A stretch of DNA of 64,000 nucleotides from Rugamonas rubra (GCF_900114705.1 NZ_FOTW01000009.1:231994-295993), one strand, 5' to 3'. Shown: positions 48,125 to 57,949, counted from the first letter of the stretch. The notes: generated by a model from the sequence alone, not told the origin. A program made the numbers and translations.

Positions 48125-49093
48125 ATGCACCAGCCCAGCACCGCCGCCACACTCGCCGCCAGCGCGCCCGCCGCGCCGCCGGGGTCCCTGCCCCCGGTGG
48201 GCCGCGCCGGCCTGTCCGACGAAACCCGCGGCATGCTGCTCGGCCTGGCCGGCGTGGCCATCTTCAGCCTGACGCTGCCCTTCACCCGCATGGCGGTGGC
48301 CGGCCTGGACCCGCTGTTCGTCGCCCTCGGCCGCGCCCTGGTGGCGGCCGTGCTGGCGGCGGCCTGGCTGGCCTGGCGCCGCGCCCCGCCGCCGCCGCGC
48401 GACGCGCTGCCGGCGCTGGCGCTGGTGGCCGGCGGCTGCATCATCGGCTTCCCCTGGCTCACCTCGATCGCCATGCGCACCCTGCCGGCCGCCCACGGCG
48501 CCGTGTTGGTCGGCGTGCTGCCGCTGGCCACCGCCGCCTGCGCCGCGCTGGGCGGGCACGAACGGCCATCGGCCGGCTTCTGGGCCATGTCGCTGTTGGG
48601 CAGCGCGCTGGTGGTCGGCTTCGCCCTGCGGCAGAGCGGCGGCGGCCTGCAGGCGGCCGACCTGGCGATGTTCGCCGCCGTGCTGCTGGCGGCGGCCGGC
48701 TACGCCGCCGGCGGCCGGCTGGCGCAGCGCATGGGCGGCCAGCAGGTGATCTGCTGGGCCCTGCTGCTGGCCGCGCCGCTGCTGCTGCCGCTGCTGCTCT
48801 GGCACAGCTGGGACCAGGCCGGAGCCATGCTGCGGGCCGGCGCGCGGGCCTGGACCGGCTTCGCCTATGTCTCGGTTTTCTCCATGTTCATCGGCTTTTT
48901 CTTCTGGTATCGCGGCATGGCGCTGGGCGGCGTGGCGCGCGTCGGCCAGGTGCAACTGGTGCAGCCCTTCCTTTCGCTGCTCGGCGCCAGCCTGGTGCTG
49001 GGCGAAGCGCTGGAATGGGACAACCTGGTTTTCGCACTCGCCGTGATCATTGTGGTGGGCCTGGGCCGCAAAATGCAGGTGAAACGGCCATAA
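48125..49093 (+). CDS. EamA/DMT-family exporter
   Basis: A 322-residue membrane protein with two EamA repeats (first starting GMLLGLAGVAIFSLTLPFTR, second near 'LQAADLAMFAAVLLAAAGYA') and about ten helices after a 30-residue Ala/Pro-rich N-terminus. Exports an unknown metabolite. Divergent from the MocR regulator, which probably controls it. Confidence 0.87.
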   Translation: MHQPSTAATLAASAPAAPPGSLPPVGRAGLSDETRGMLLGLAGVAIFSLTLPFTRMAVAGLDPLFVALGRALVAAVLAAAWLAWRRAPPPPRDALPALALVAGGCIIGFPWLTSIAMRTLPAAHGAVLVGVLPLATAACAALGGHERPSAGFWAMSLLGSALVVGFALRQSGGGLQAADLAMFAAVLLAAAGYAAGGRLAQRMGGQQVICWALLLAAPLLLPLLLWHSWDQAGAMLRAGARAWTGFAYVSVFSMFIGFFFWYRGMALGGVARVGQVQLVQPFLSLLGASLVLGEALEWDNLVFALAVIIVVGLGRKMQVKRP

Positions 49094-49227
49094 CACCATA
49101 CAGGATTTTGATTTCGGCCCTGTTGTGGGCAGCTCCAGCCGCACGACGTACAATATCGGTCTTGCCGCGCCCGTCGCGCACCGACACCAACCTTCGTCGA
49201 GCAATCGACACCTAACCGGGACGCCAC

Positions 49228-49695
49228 ATGTCTATTTACGAAAAACTCAAAGCCCTCGATATCACCCTGAGCGCGCCCGCCGCACCGATGGCCGCCTACG
49301 TCGCGTACGTCCAAAGCGGTAACCTGGTGTTCATCTCCGGTCACATCGCGCGCAAGGAAGACGGCTCGCCGTGGGTCGGCCAACTGGGCAAGAACATCGG
49401 CGTCGACGAGGGCAAGGCCGCCGCGCGCAGCGTCGCCGTGGCGCTGATGGGCACCCTGCAGGAAGCCGTCGGCGACCTTGCCCGCGTCAAGCGCATCGTC
49501 AAGCTCACCAGCCTGGTCAACTCCACGCCCGACTTCACCGAGCACCACCTGGTCACCAACGGCGCCTCCGAGCTGCTCGGCGAAGTGTTCGGCGACGCCG
49601 GCAAGCACGCCCGCGCCGCCTTCGGCGTGGCGCAGATCCCGCTCGGCGGCTGCGTCGAGATCGACCTGGTGGTCGAGGTGGCCGACGCGGCCTAA
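49228..49695 (+). CDS. RidA family protein
   Basis: A 155-residue protein of the YjgF/YER057c/UK114 superfamily, in the longer branch that starts 'KLKALDITLSAPAAPMAAYV'. Core segments NLVFISGHIARKEDG and LARVKRIVKLTSLVNSTPDF are present. RidA proteins hydrolyse reactive enamine/imine products of PLP enzymes; a PLP aminotransferase gene follows 140 bases downstream. Activity of this branch is not established. Confidence 0.85.
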   Translation: MSIYEKLKALDITLSAPAAPMAAYVAYVQSGNLVFISGHIARKEDGSPWVGQLGKNIGVDEGKAAARSVAVALMGTLQEAVGDLARVKRIVKLTSLVNSTPDFTEHHLVTNGASELLGEVFGDAGKHARAAFGVAQIPLGGCVEIDLVVEVADAA

Positions 49696-49834
49696 GCTCG
49701 CCGCGACTCCGACTTCTGCTTTACCGGGCGGCGCCGACCTACCCGTGGCGCCGCCCTTTCGAGGGCCGCCACAAGCGCGCTTGTTCATCGACCGGCCGGC
49801 CCACAGGCTCCGGTAATTACTCAGTGAGACATGT

Positions 49835-51028
49835 ATGAAAATTGAAAATCCAAACCCGATGCAGTGGCGTTTCGCCGAACGCGCCGAGCAGCTGCAAAGC
49901 TCCTTCATCCGCGAGATCCTGAAGATCACCCAGCAGCCGGAAATCATCTCCTTCGCCGGCGGCCTGCCGTCGCCGGCCACCTTCCCGGTCGACGAGATGA
50001 AGATCGCCTTCGACAAGGTGCTGACCAACTCCGGCAAGGTGGCGCTGCAGTACGGCCCGACCGACGGCTACCTGCCGCTGCGCCAATGGATCGCCGATTC
50101 GCTGTCGGCCAACGGCGTCAAGATCGTGCCGGAACAAGTGCTGATGACCTCCGGCTCGCAGCAGGCGCTCGACCTGCTGGGCAAGGTGCTGATCGACGAG
50201 GGCAGCCGCGTGCTGGTCGAAACGCCGTCCTACCTGGGCGCGCTGCAGGCCTTCTCGGTCTACCGTCCCGAGTTCGTCTCGGTCGACACGGACGAACACG
50301 GCCTGGTTCCCGAGTCGCTCGACAAGGTGGCCCAGGGCGCGCGCCTGCTGTACGCGCTGCCGAACTTCCAAAACCCGACCGGCCGCACGCTGTCGCTGGA
50401 GCGCCGCCACCAACTGGTGGAAACCTGTGCCCGCCTGGGCCTGCCGCTGATCGAGGACGACCCTTACGGCGCCTTGAGCTACAAGGGCGCGCCGTTGCCG
50501 AAGATGGTGGCGATGAACCCGGACGGCGTGATCTACATGGGCTCCTTCTCCAAGGTGCTGACGCCGGGCATCCGCCTCGGCTACGTGGTCGCCCCGCTGC
50601 CGCTGGTGCGCCGCCTGGAGCTGGCCAAGCAGGCCGCCGACCTGCACACCTCGCAGCTGACGCAAATGGTGGTGCACGAGGTGATCAAGGACGGCTTCCT
50701 CGACCGCCACATCCCGCAGATCCGCACGCTGTACGGCGACCAATGCCAGTGCATGCTCGAGGCGATGGCACAGCACTTCCCGGCCAGCGTCAGCTGGACC
50801 AAGCCGGAGGGCGGCATGTTCATCTGGGTCACCCTGCCCAAGCACATCAACGCCATGGCCCTGCTCGACGAAGCCATCGCCGCCAAGGTCGCCTTCGTGC
50901 CGGGTTCGCCGTTCTACGCCAACGAGCCGGAAACCAACACGCTGCGCCTGTCGTTCGTGACGGTGTCGCCGGAACGCATCCGCACCGGCATCGAGATCCT
51001 CGGCAAACTGATCGCCGCCAAGATCTAA
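49835..51028 (+). CDS. PLP-dependent aminotransferase (LysN/2-aminoadipate type)
   Basis: A 397-residue fold-type I aminotransferase. 'IISFAGGLPSPATFPVDEM' near residue 37, LQYGPTDGYLPLRQWIA, the PLP-Asp region 'PLIEDDPYGALSY', and the Schiff-base Lys in MGSFSKVLTPGIRLGYVV are characteristic of the MocR-related LysN branch. Substrate is probably an aromatic or aminoadipate-type amino acid, not determinable. Two strong hairpins follow the stop. Confidence 0.88.
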   Translation: MKIENPNPMQWRFAERAEQLQSSFIREILKITQQPEIISFAGGLPSPATFPVDEMKIAFDKVLTNSGKVALQYGPTDGYLPLRQWIADSLSANGVKIVPEQVLMTSGSQQALDLLGKVLIDEGSRVLVETPSYLGALQAFSVYRPEFVSVDTDEHGLVPESLDKVAQGARLLYALPNFQNPTGRTLSLERRHQLVETCARLGLPLIEDDPYGALSYKGAPLPKMVAMNPDGVIYMGSFSKVLTPGIRLGYVVAPLPLVRRLELAKQAADLHTSQLTQMVVHEVIKDGFLDRHIPQIRTLYGDQCQCMLEAMAQHFPASVSWTKPEGGMFIWVTLPKHINAMALLDEAIAAKVAFVPGSPFYANEPETNTLRLSFVTVSPERIRTGIEILGKLIAAKI

Positions 51029-51043
51029 ACCGGTTTCCGCGTG

Positions 51044-51105
51044 GCGCGGCCCGACGGCCGGGCCGCGCGCCGCAACATCCCGAGTGGGCGCCCAGTGCGC
51101 CCACT
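51044..51105 (+). terminator. Double hairpin after the aminotransferase gene
   Basis: GCGCGGCCCG (51044-51053) pairs with CGGGCCGCGC (51059-51068), and AGTGGGCGC (51083-51091) pairs with GCGCCCACT (51097-51105). The following T-run is weak. Probably a transcription end signal. Confidence 0.6.
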
Positions 51106-51472
51106 TTGCGTTGCCGCCGCCGGGCGGATTCCCACCATCCAAAATACAACACCGGCTGTTGAAATTTTGAACCATTTCATACCCGAAATTAGCCACCGAT
51201 AGTTACAGCCTCGCTCTTGCTGCCGCAAGGAAGACGGTAAATAGTGTCGAAAAGCTACCTATCATTCGGCAATTCGAAGATTTCCTCAAAAAAACATTTG
51301 GTGTTTTTCTACAAATCACTTTCCCGAAGCGGTATGATTTAGACAGACAGTCACTTTTATCGACAGGCCAACCTTTGTCCGCAGACACCGAAATCGCCAC
51401 CGACCGCCCCGCCGCCCGGCCCCGCCGCGCCGGCTCGCGACGCCCGCCGATCGGCGCACTGCGGGGTGCCGC
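51106..51472. other. Intergenic region before the diguanylate cyclase gene
   Basis: About 370 bp of lower-GC DNA with no convincing gene. AAAAACA and TGTTTTT form a small hairpin near 51290-51308, and TATGAT at 51333-51338 is a possible -10 for the downstream gene. Nothing else recognised. Confidence 0.35.
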
Positions 51473-52834
51473 ATGATGATGCCGTCCGCCCTACCCGAGC
51501 TAGCGGCGCGGCGCCAAGCGACCATCCTGATCGTCGACGACGCCGCCGACAACCTCGCCGTGCTGCGCAAGCTGATGAGCCAACAGGGCTACCAGACCTT
51601 CGTCGCCAGCAACGGCGAGCGCGCCCTGCAGATCGCCCGCCGCGTCCAACCCGACCTGATCCTGCTCGACGTGGTCATGCCCGGCATGGACGGCTTCGAG
51701 ACCTGCCGCCAGTTGAAGAACCACGCCGCCACCCAGGGCATCCCGGTGGTCTTCATGAGCGCCCGCACCGAGGCCGACGACGTCGTCGCCGGCTTCGACC
51801 TGGGCGCGGTCGACTACATCAGCAAACCGCTGCGCCTGGCCGAGGTGGGCGCGCGGGTGCGCAGCCAGCTGCAGATCCGCAGCCGCAGCGAGAACCAGGG
51901 CGAGCAGGCCGAGCGCCTGCGCACCATCGTCAACAACATGGCCGAGGGCCTGCTGATCATCGAGGCGGACGGCCGCATCCAGTTCACCAACCCGGCCTGC
52001 GACAAATACCTCGGCTACCGGGAGGGCGAGCTGGCCGGCCGCTCGATCGGCGAGCTGCTCAATCCGCTGGTGGCGCGCGAGTACCTCGACTACTTCGAAC
52101 GCTACGGCGCCGCGCCGGAGACGGCGCACAGCCACGGCACGCGCGAGGTGATCATCCGCCACTGCGACGGCCGCTCGGTATGCATGGACCTGACGCTGAC
52201 CCCGATGTACCTGCGCCAGCCGCTGTTCATCGGCCTGCTGCACGACATCACCCACCACAAGCTGTCCGAAGACGCGCTGCAGCGCGCGGCGATGGTCGAC
52301 CCGCTGACCAAGATCGCCAACCGGCGCCATTTCGACGGCTTCCTCGAGAAGGAATGGCAGCGCGCCCTGCGCAGCGGCCAGCCCTTGTCGCTGGTGGTGC
52401 TCGATGTCGACCACTTCAAGCTGTACAACGACACGCTGGGCCATCCGGCCGGCGACGCCTGCCTGGCGCAGGTGGCGCAGGCGGTGTCCTCGCACGCGCT
52501 GCGGCCGACCGACCTGGCGGCGCGCTACGGCGGCGAGGAGTTCGTGCTGCTGTTCGCCGAGACGGACGCCGACTCGGCCCATCTGCTGGCCGAGGCTATC
52601 CGCGCCCACATCGAGGCGCTGCAGCTGCCGCATCCGCGCTCGCCGACCTCGCCGTGGATCACCGTCAGCATCGGCGTCTCGACCATCCACCCGAACCAGT
52701 TCGACAGCACCGAGGCGCTGTTCGTCGCCGCCGACCGCGCCATGTACGTGGCCAAGGAGGGCGGCCGCAACCAGGTGCGCGCCAACAAGCCGGACAGCGC
52801 CGCCCTGGACGCCGTGCAGGCGCTGATGGGCTGA
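51473..52834 (+). CDS. REC-PAS-GGDEF diguanylate cyclase
   Basis: A 453-residue response regulator that makes cyclic di-GMP. Receiver domain residues 16-135 (phospho-Asp in LLDVVMPGMDG, Lys in ISKPLRL), PAS domain about 150-265 (IVNNMAEGLLIIEADGRIQF), then GGDEF domain from about 280 with DPLTKIANRRHF and the active-site motif RYGGEEF. The GGEEF signature and intact surrounding residues indicate an active cyclase; no inhibitory RxxD site is obvious. ATG codons at 51473 and the next two are all possible. A palindromic repeat follows the stop. Confidence 0.93.
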   Translation: MMMPSALPELAARRQATILIVDDAADNLAVLRKLMSQQGYQTFVASNGERALQIARRVQPDLILLDVVMPGMDGFETCRQLKNHAATQGIPVVFMSARTEADDVVAGFDLGAVDYISKPLRLAEVGARVRSQLQIRSRSENQGEQAERLRTIVNNMAEGLLIIEADGRIQFTNPACDKYLGYREGELAGRSIGELLNPLVAREYLDYFERYGAAPETAHSHGTREVIIRHCDGRSVCMDLTLTPMYLRQPLFIGLLHDITHHKLSEDALQRAAMVDPLTKIANRRHFDGFLEKEWQRALRSGQPLSLVVLDVDHFKLYNDTLGHPAGDACLAQVAQAVSSHALRPTDLAARYGGEEFVLLFAETDADSAHLLAEAIRAHIEALQLPHPRSPTSPWITVSIGVSTIHPNQFDSTEALFVAADRAMYVAKEGGRNQVRANKPDSAALDAVQALMG

Positions 52835-52846
52835 TGGCGCAGAGCC

Positions 52847-52872
52847 AGGGTCAGACCCTAGGGTCTGACCCT
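52847..52872. repeat. GGGTCAGACCC palindrome, copy G
   Basis: Perfect 26-bp palindrome in the convergent gap between the diguanylate cyclase and the FGGY kinase genes. Confidence 0.87.
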
Positions 52873-52923
52873 TCTAGACTGTCGCCGCCGATTCTTGCTT
52901 GTTGGAGTGCTGAACCACCTTCC

Positions 52924-54501
52924 TCACAGGCGCTCGGGATAGCCGGTGATGTCGGCGATTTCGGCGTACATCGGTTGCAGCCGCTGGTACATCTTCAAAT
53001 ACACGCGGCGGTATAGCCGCTCGTAGATCGCCTGGTTGGCCGGGATGGGCAGGAACACCCGGCCCGGCCGCGTCATGGCGCGGGTGGCGGCATCGAAGTC
53101 CTTGTGCAGCCCCAGCCCGGCCGCCACGGCGATCGCCGCGCCCAGGCCGGAGGTCTCGTAGACGTGGGCGCGCGCCGCCGGCAGGCCGAAGATGTCGGCG
53201 GTCAGCTGCATCGCCGCGTCGCTCTGCGAGCCGCCGCCGGCCACGCGCAGTTCCGTCACCTTGACGCCGCCGCGCTTCTCGATGCGCTCCATGCCCTCGC
53301 GCAGCGCGTAGGCCAGCCCCTCCAGAATCGCCCGGTACATGTGGGCGCGGGTGTGCACGTCGCCGAATCCGATCATCGCGCCCTTGGCCTCCGGCCCCGG
53401 CACGCGGATGCCGGGACTCCAGTACGGTTGCAGCATCAGCCCCATCGAGCCGGGCGGCACGTCCTCGACCAGGCCGTCGAACAGCTCCTCCGGCGAGCCG
53501 CCGTGGCGGTGCGCGGCGGCCTGCTCCAGGTGGCCGAACTGCTCCTTGAACCAGTTGACCATCCAGTAGCCACGGAAGATCTGCACCTCGGTGCTGTAGG
53601 CGCCCGGAATGGCGGCCGGGTATGGCGGAATGAAGGGCGTCACCTCGACGTATTTTTTGGTGGTGGTGTTGACGGTGGCCGTGGTGCCGTAGCTCAGGCA
53701 GCCGATGTGCGGCTCGGTGGCGCCGGCGCCGATCACTTCGCAGGCCTTGTCGGCGGCGGCGGCCACCAGCGGCGTGCCCTGCGGGATGCCGGTGGCGGCG
53801 GCGGCGGCGGCCGTGATGGCGCCGATCACCGTGCCCGGCGCAACCAGCTCGGGCAGCATGCTCGGCTTGATCGCCAGCGCCTGCCACTTCCAATCGCGCG
53901 GGCCGGCCCAGCGGTGGTGCTTGTAGTCGAAGGGCAGATAGGCCACCTGCGAGCCGATCGAGTCGACGAAGCGCTCGCACAGGCGGTAGTTCAAAAAGCC
54001 GGACAGCAGCAGGAACTTGTCGGTGCGTGCCCAAATGTCGGGCTGCTCGGCGGCGATCCAGTTGATCTCCGCCTCGCGGCGGAAGAACTCGATGGTCGAG
54101 TCGACCCGCGCCAGCTTGAAGGCGGCGCGCCACCAGGGGCTGAGCGGCGGCACCTGGTCGGTGCGGCGCTGGTCCAGCCAGGTGATGGCCGGGCGCAGCG
54201 GCTTGCCGTGCTTGTCGAGGTTGACCACGGTGCCGCGCTGGGTGGTGACGGCGACGCCCTTGACGGCGGAACGGGGGATGTCGGTGACGCTCCACAGGCG
54301 CTGGCAGGCCTCGCAGACGGCCTGCCAGTAACCCTCGGCGTCGTGCTCGGCCCAGCCGGGATGGTCGGAGAAGTAGGCCTCCAAATGCACCTGCGCCTTG
54401 GCGGCGAGATTGCCGTCCAAATCGAACAGCAGCGCGCGCACGCTCTGGGTGCCGTTGTCGATGGAGAGGATGTACTGGTCTGGGTCTGCCATATTGTTCA
54501 T
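52924..54501 (-). CDS. FGGY-family carbohydrate kinase
   Basis: A 525-residue sugar or polyol kinase. The N-terminal phosphate loop is ILSIDNGTQSVRALLFD; 'TTQRGTVVNLDKHGKPLRPA' and the C-terminal GGGSQSDAAMQLTADIFGLP are family signatures. It belongs to the glycerol/xylulose kinase group but is not a close GlpK. It follows glpD in the same orientation, so phosphorylation of glycerol or a related triol is plausible. The ATG at 54501 has GGTGA upstream; another lies at 54492. Confidence 0.85.
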   Translation of the reverse strand: MNNMADPDQYILSIDNGTQSVRALLFDLDGNLAAKAQVHLEAYFSDHPGWAEHDAEGYWQAVCEACQRLWSVTDIPRSAVKGVAVTTQRGTVVNLDKHGKPLRPAITWLDQRRTDQVPPLSPWWRAAFKLARVDSTIEFFRREAEINWIAAEQPDIWARTDKFLLLSGFLNYRLCERFVDSIGSQVAYLPFDYKHHRWAGPRDWKWQALAIKPSMLPELVAPGTVIGAITAAAAAATGIPQGTPLVAAAADKACEVIGAGATEPHIGCLSYGTTATVNTTTKKYVEVTPFIPPYPAAIPGAYSTEVQIFRGYWMVNWFKEQFGHLEQAAAHRHGGSPEELFDGLVEDVPPGSMGLMLQPYWSPGIRVPGPEAKGAMIGFGDVHTRAHMYRAILEGLAYALREGMERIEKRGGVKVTELRVAGGGSQSDAAMQLTADIFGLPAARAHVYETSGLGAAIAVAAGLGLHKDFDAATRAMTRPGRVFLPIPANQAIYERLYRRVYLKMYQRLQPMYAEIADITGYPERL

Positions 54502-54552
54502 GTTGTTGTTCACCGATTCTGTGCCGGCCGCCGAACCCGGCGGCGGCAATCC

Positions 54553-54578
54553 AGGGTCAGACCCTAGGGTCTGACCCT
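54553..54578. repeat. GGGTCAGACCC palindrome, copy H
   Basis: Perfect 26-bp palindrome between glpD and the FGGY kinase (both minus strand), 54 bases beyond the glpD stop. The right flank TCGACGCCGC resembles that of copy E. Confidence 0.87.
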
Positions 54579-54632
54579 CGCTCGACGCCGCAGGGGTTCA
54601 ATCGTCGCGCGCGGCGTGCTGGCCAAAGCGCG

Positions 54633-56279
54633 TCAGGGCGCCGGCAGGCTGTAGTGGCTGTTCCATAATGCCAGATAGGCGTTCTGCTCGGCGCTCCAGC
54701 GCGCGTCGCTCCAGCCCAGCTCGGGCTGGCAGATGGCGCGCACCCGCGCCATCACCTCGACGCCGCCGCCGCGCAGCTGCAGGCCCAGACGGGTGCGGCG
54801 CAGCAGCAGGTCCTCCAGCTTTTGCACCGCCTCGCCGCGCGCGGCCCAGCGCAGCTGGGCCCAGATGGTCTCGCTGCCGGCGATGGTCTCCAGCTCGCCG
54901 TCCTGGGCGGCGTCGACCAACGCCTGCGCCTGCAGGCCGTAGCGGCCGCGCAGGCGGGCCGCCTGGCTGACCGACAGGCGGCGGTTGTAGCGCAGCGGCG
55001 GCGGCTGGATGAACACCGGCTGCGGCTGCAGTTCGGCGTCCCAGCCGGGCAGCAGCGGCGCGGCCTTCTTCAGCGCGTCGAGGGCGATCACGCGGAAGGT
55101 GGTCAGCTTGCCGCCGGTGACGGTGAGCAGGCCGTTCTCCAGCCACAGGGCGTGTTCGCGGCCCTCCTTGGACGGGTCGCTCTGGCCGCTGTCGATCACC
55201 GGCCGCACGCCGGCGTAGGTGGCGATGATGTCCCGCTCGACCAGCGCCAGCTGGGGGAACTGGTCGTGCAGCGCCGCCATCAAATAGTCGACCTCGGCGC
55301 GGGTGATGGCCGCCTCGTGCGCCATGTTGTCACGGTGGTCGACGTCGGTGGTGCCGACCAGGGTCACGCCCTCCCAGGGGAAGGCGAACACCGGGCGGCC
55401 GTCGGCCGGGTGCATCAGGCTGACCGCCTGCGCCAGCGGCAGGCGCCAGGCCGGCAGCACCAGGTGGCTGCCGCGCAGCGGCCGCAGGCGCGGCTCCGCG
55501 CCGCCCTGGGCGCGCAGGCCGTCGGCCCAGGCGCCGGTGGCGCTGACCACCAGCCGGGCGCGCACCTGGTATGTCGCCTCGGTGATGCCATCGCGCAGGC
55601 GCGCGCCGCAGACGGCACCGCCCTTGCCCGCTGTGGCGGCTGGCGGGGCAAGGCCTGCGGCGGCGCCGTCGGCGCGCAGCAGCTGGTCGACCGCCAGGTA
55701 GTTGACGGCCACGCCGCCGTGGCGCTGGGCCTCGTGCAGCACGCGCAGCACCAGGCGCGCGTCGTCGGTTTTGGCGTCGGTGTAGCACATGCCGCCTTCC
55801 AGGTCGGTGGTGGCGACGTTGGGCGCCAGCGCGAGGAAGTCGGCGCGCTTGTAGTGGTGGCGGGCGCGCTGGCCTGCCATCAAATCGTAGATCGCCAGGC
55901 CGAGCTGGAACATGCGCCGGCCCGGCTTGCGGCCCCGGTAGTCGCCGAAGGCGAAGCTCTGCGGTTCGACCAGGCCGGCCGCCTCGCGCAGCAGGTGCTC
56001 GCGCTCCCGCACCGATTCGCGCGTCAGGCCGAACTTGCCCTCCTTCAGATAGCGCAGGCCGCCGTGCACCAGCTTGGACGAGCGGCTCGAGGTGCCCCAG
56101 GCGAAGTCGCGCTGCTCGACCAGCAGCGCCTTCAGGCCGCGCCGCGCCGCCTCCAGCAGGATGCCGGCGCCGGTGATGCCGCCGCCGATGATCAGCAGGT
56201 CCCAGTCGCGCGCCAGCAGCGCCGGCAGCTCGGCGCGGCCGCCGTCGGCGCCGCCGCCCCCGTTCAGGCGCGGGTTCAT
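54633..56279 (-). CDS. glpD: FAD-dependent glycerol-3-phosphate dehydrogenase
   Basis: A 548-residue flavoenzyme that oxidises glycerol-3-phosphate to dihydroxyacetone phosphate at the inner membrane. FAD-binding GGGITGAGILLEAARRG near residue 33, 'TSSRSSKLVHGGLRYLKEGK', and the C-terminal GGKLTTFRV block are typical. The ATG at 56279 overlaps the stop of the upstream flavoprotein gene (ATGA), so the two are translationally coupled. The gene sits in an ether-lipid-like cluster rather than a standard glp operon. Confidence 0.9.
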   Translation of the reverse strand: MNPRLNGGGGADGGRAELPALLARDWDLLIIGGGITGAGILLEAARRGLKALLVEQRDFAWGTSSRSSKLVHGGLRYLKEGKFGLTRESVREREHLLREAAGLVEPQSFAFGDYRGRKPGRRMFQLGLAIYDLMAGQRARHHYKRADFLALAPNVATTDLEGGMCYTDAKTDDARLVLRVLHEAQRHGGVAVNYLAVDQLLRADGAAAGLAPPAATAGKGGAVCGARLRDGITEATYQVRARLVVSATGAWADGLRAQGGAEPRLRPLRGSHLVLPAWRLPLAQAVSLMHPADGRPVFAFPWEGVTLVGTTDVDHRDNMAHEAAITRAEVDYLMAALHDQFPQLALVERDIIATYAGVRPVIDSGQSDPSKEGREHALWLENGLLTVTGGKLTTFRVIALDALKKAAPLLPGWDAELQPQPVFIQPPPLRYNRRLSVSQAARLRGRYGLQAQALVDAAQDGELETIAGSETIWAQLRWAARGEAVQKLEDLLLRRTRLGLQLRGGGVEVMARVRAICQPELGWSDARWSAEQNAYLALWNSHYSLPAP

Positions 56280-57886
56280 GGCGCCTCGCTCTCGGCCGGC
56301 AGCAGTTTGCCCGGGTTCATGATCTGCTGCGGGTCGAAGTGGCGGAACAGGGCGCGCATGGCGCCAATGCCCAGCGGCCCCTTCTCCGCCTCCAGGTAGG
56401 GCGCGTGGTCGCTGCCGACGCCGTGCTGGTGGCTGATGGTGCCGCCGTGGTCGACGATGGCCATGCTGACCGCGCACTTGAGGCTGCGCCAACGCGCCAG
56501 GTCCTGCTCGAAGTTGCCCGCCAGCCGGTAGACGAAGGTGGTGTAGACGCTGGCGCCCTGCGTGTACAGGTGCGACAGGTGGGTGTAGGTGTGCACCTTC
56601 TCGCCGTGCAAGGCCAGGGCGGCGCCGGCGGCATCCTCGACCGCCTGCATCATGCCGCGCACGCGCGGCCAGTCGACCGCCGTCTCCACCGTGTCGATGG
56701 CGTAGCCGTGCTGCCAGGCGGCGTTGCGCAGGTAGACGTTGCGGAAGCGGTTCTGCTTCCACTTGTCGCCCATCTTGCGGCCGATGTGCACGCCGCCGTG
56801 CGGCCGGACCAGCGCCAACGCGTCGGCCAGCGCGGTCTTGGCGGCGCGCTTCTTGCCGCTCACGCCGATCATCAGCATGCACTTGTCCTCCTTGCAGCCG
56901 CGCCAGGACAGCCAGGTCTCGAGCGCGCCGATCAGGCCCTTGTGGCCGGCCAGCGCCAGCATGGTGACGGTCTCCAGCGGGTTCGACAGGCGCAGCATCG
57001 ACAGCGACAGGCCGCCCTGCACCACTGCGCGCACCGCCGCCTCGGCCTGCTCCCAGCCGGGAAAGAAGACGGCGTGGAAGGCCTCGTACTCGGCCAGCGG
57101 GGTGATGCGCACGGTGGCCTCGGTGAGGATGCCGAGCCGGCCCTCGGAGCCGAGCACCATCTCGCGCAGGTCGGTGCCGGCGGCCGAGGCCGGGAAGGTG
57201 GGCAGGTCGAGCCGGCCGGCCGGCGTCTCCACCGAGCCGCCCTTGAACATTTGCTCGATGCGGCCGTAGCGCAGCGACTGCTGGCCGGACGAGCGGGTGA
57301 CGATCCAGCCGCCCAGGGTCGAGTATTCGAAGGACTGCGGGAAGTGGCCCAGGGTGTAGCCGTGGGCGCGCAGCTGCGCCTCCAGGTCGGGGCCGAAGAC
57401 GCCGGCGCCGAAGCTGGCCAGCTGCGACTGGCGGTCCAGGCTGAGCATCTGGCACAGGCGGACCGTGCTCACGCTGAGCACGGCGCGCGGGCCGCCCGGC
57501 GCCGTCAGGTGGCCGGCCACGCTGGTGCCGCCGCCGTGCGGCACCAGGGCCACGTCGTGTTCGGCGGCGTAGGCCAGCAGCTCGCGCACGTCCTGCGCGC
57601 TTTCGGGGAAGGCGACACCGTCGGGCGCCGTGTCGATCTCGCCGTAGCGCAGGCGCAGCCAGTCGGGCAGGCTCTGGCCCAGCGCGTGGCGCAGGCGCAC
57701 GGCGGCGGCCGTGTCGATCAGCCGCTGCGGCGCCAAGCGCGACGGGCGCAAGCGGGCGCAGGCCTGCTCGAAGGCGGCGTCCGCAATCGCCGTTCCGCTG
57801 CCGATGCGCCCGGCCAGAAAGCCCAGCGCGTCCGCGTCGAGCGCAAATTCTATCGTGTCGTCACCCCAGCCGTTCCAGCGTCTCAT
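56276..57886 (-). CDS. FAD-binding oxidase, alkyldihydroxyacetonephosphate synthase-like
   Basis: A 536-residue vanillyl-alcohol-oxidase-fold flavoprotein. It begins MRRWNGWGDD and contains 'FPESAQDVRELLAYAAEHDV', VPHGGGTSVAGHLTAPGG (FAD binding) and 'HFPQSFEYSTLGGWIVTRSS', all close to alkyl-DHAP synthase (AgpS), which makes the ether bond of ether lipids. GSDHAPYLEAEKG near the end carries the conserved His region. With GlpD and an FGGY kinase downstream it may use the same triose-phosphate pool. True substrate unproven; D-lactate or glycolate oxidation is an alternative. Confidence 0.82.
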   Translation of the reverse strand: MRRWNGWGDDTIEFALDADALGFLAGRIGSGTAIADAAFEQACARLRPSRLAPQRLIDTAAAVRLRHALGQSLPDWLRLRYGEIDTAPDGVAFPESAQDVRELLAYAAEHDVALVPHGGGTSVAGHLTAPGGPRAVLSVSTVRLCQMLSLDRQSQLASFGAGVFGPDLEAQLRAHGYTLGHFPQSFEYSTLGGWIVTRSSGQQSLRYGRIEQMFKGGSVETPAGRLDLPTFPASAAGTDLREMVLGSEGRLGILTEATVRITPLAEYEAFHAVFFPGWEQAEAAVRAVVQGGLSLSMLRLSNPLETVTMLALAGHKGLIGALETWLSWRGCKEDKCMLMIGVSGKKRAAKTALADALALVRPHGGVHIGRKMGDKWKQNRFRNVYLRNAAWQHGYAIDTVETAVDWPRVRGMMQAVEDAAGAALALHGEKVHTYTHLSHLYTQGASVYTTFVYRLAGNFEQDLARWRSLKCAVSMAIVDHGGTISHQHGVGSDHAPYLEAEKGPLGIGAMRALFRHFDPQQIMNPGKLLPAESEAP

Positions 57887-57917
57887 GGTTTTCCTGTTTG
57901 CGTTGCGGCGCGCTTGC

Positions 57918-57949
57918 TATACTGGCGCGCACTTGTCGATTGATGACAA
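57918..57949. promoter_or_regulatory. Candidate promoter and operator between the divergent AgpS-like and AraC genes
   Basis: TATACT (57918-57923, plus strand) is a good -10 for the AraC gene. TTGTC (57933-57937) and GACAA (57945-57949) form an inverted repeat just downstream and could bind a regulator of both genes. Confidence 0.4.

Noticed and set aside
48077..49204. Minus-strand frame opposite the EamA gene
   Set aside because: Gln/His/Arg-rich shadow without recognisable domains; the EamA reading has clear membrane helices.
56280..57455. N-terminal extension of the glpD frame
   Set aside because: The frame stays open upstream of 56279 only as a shadow of the AgpS-like gene; GlpD begins at the ATG overlapping that gene's stop.
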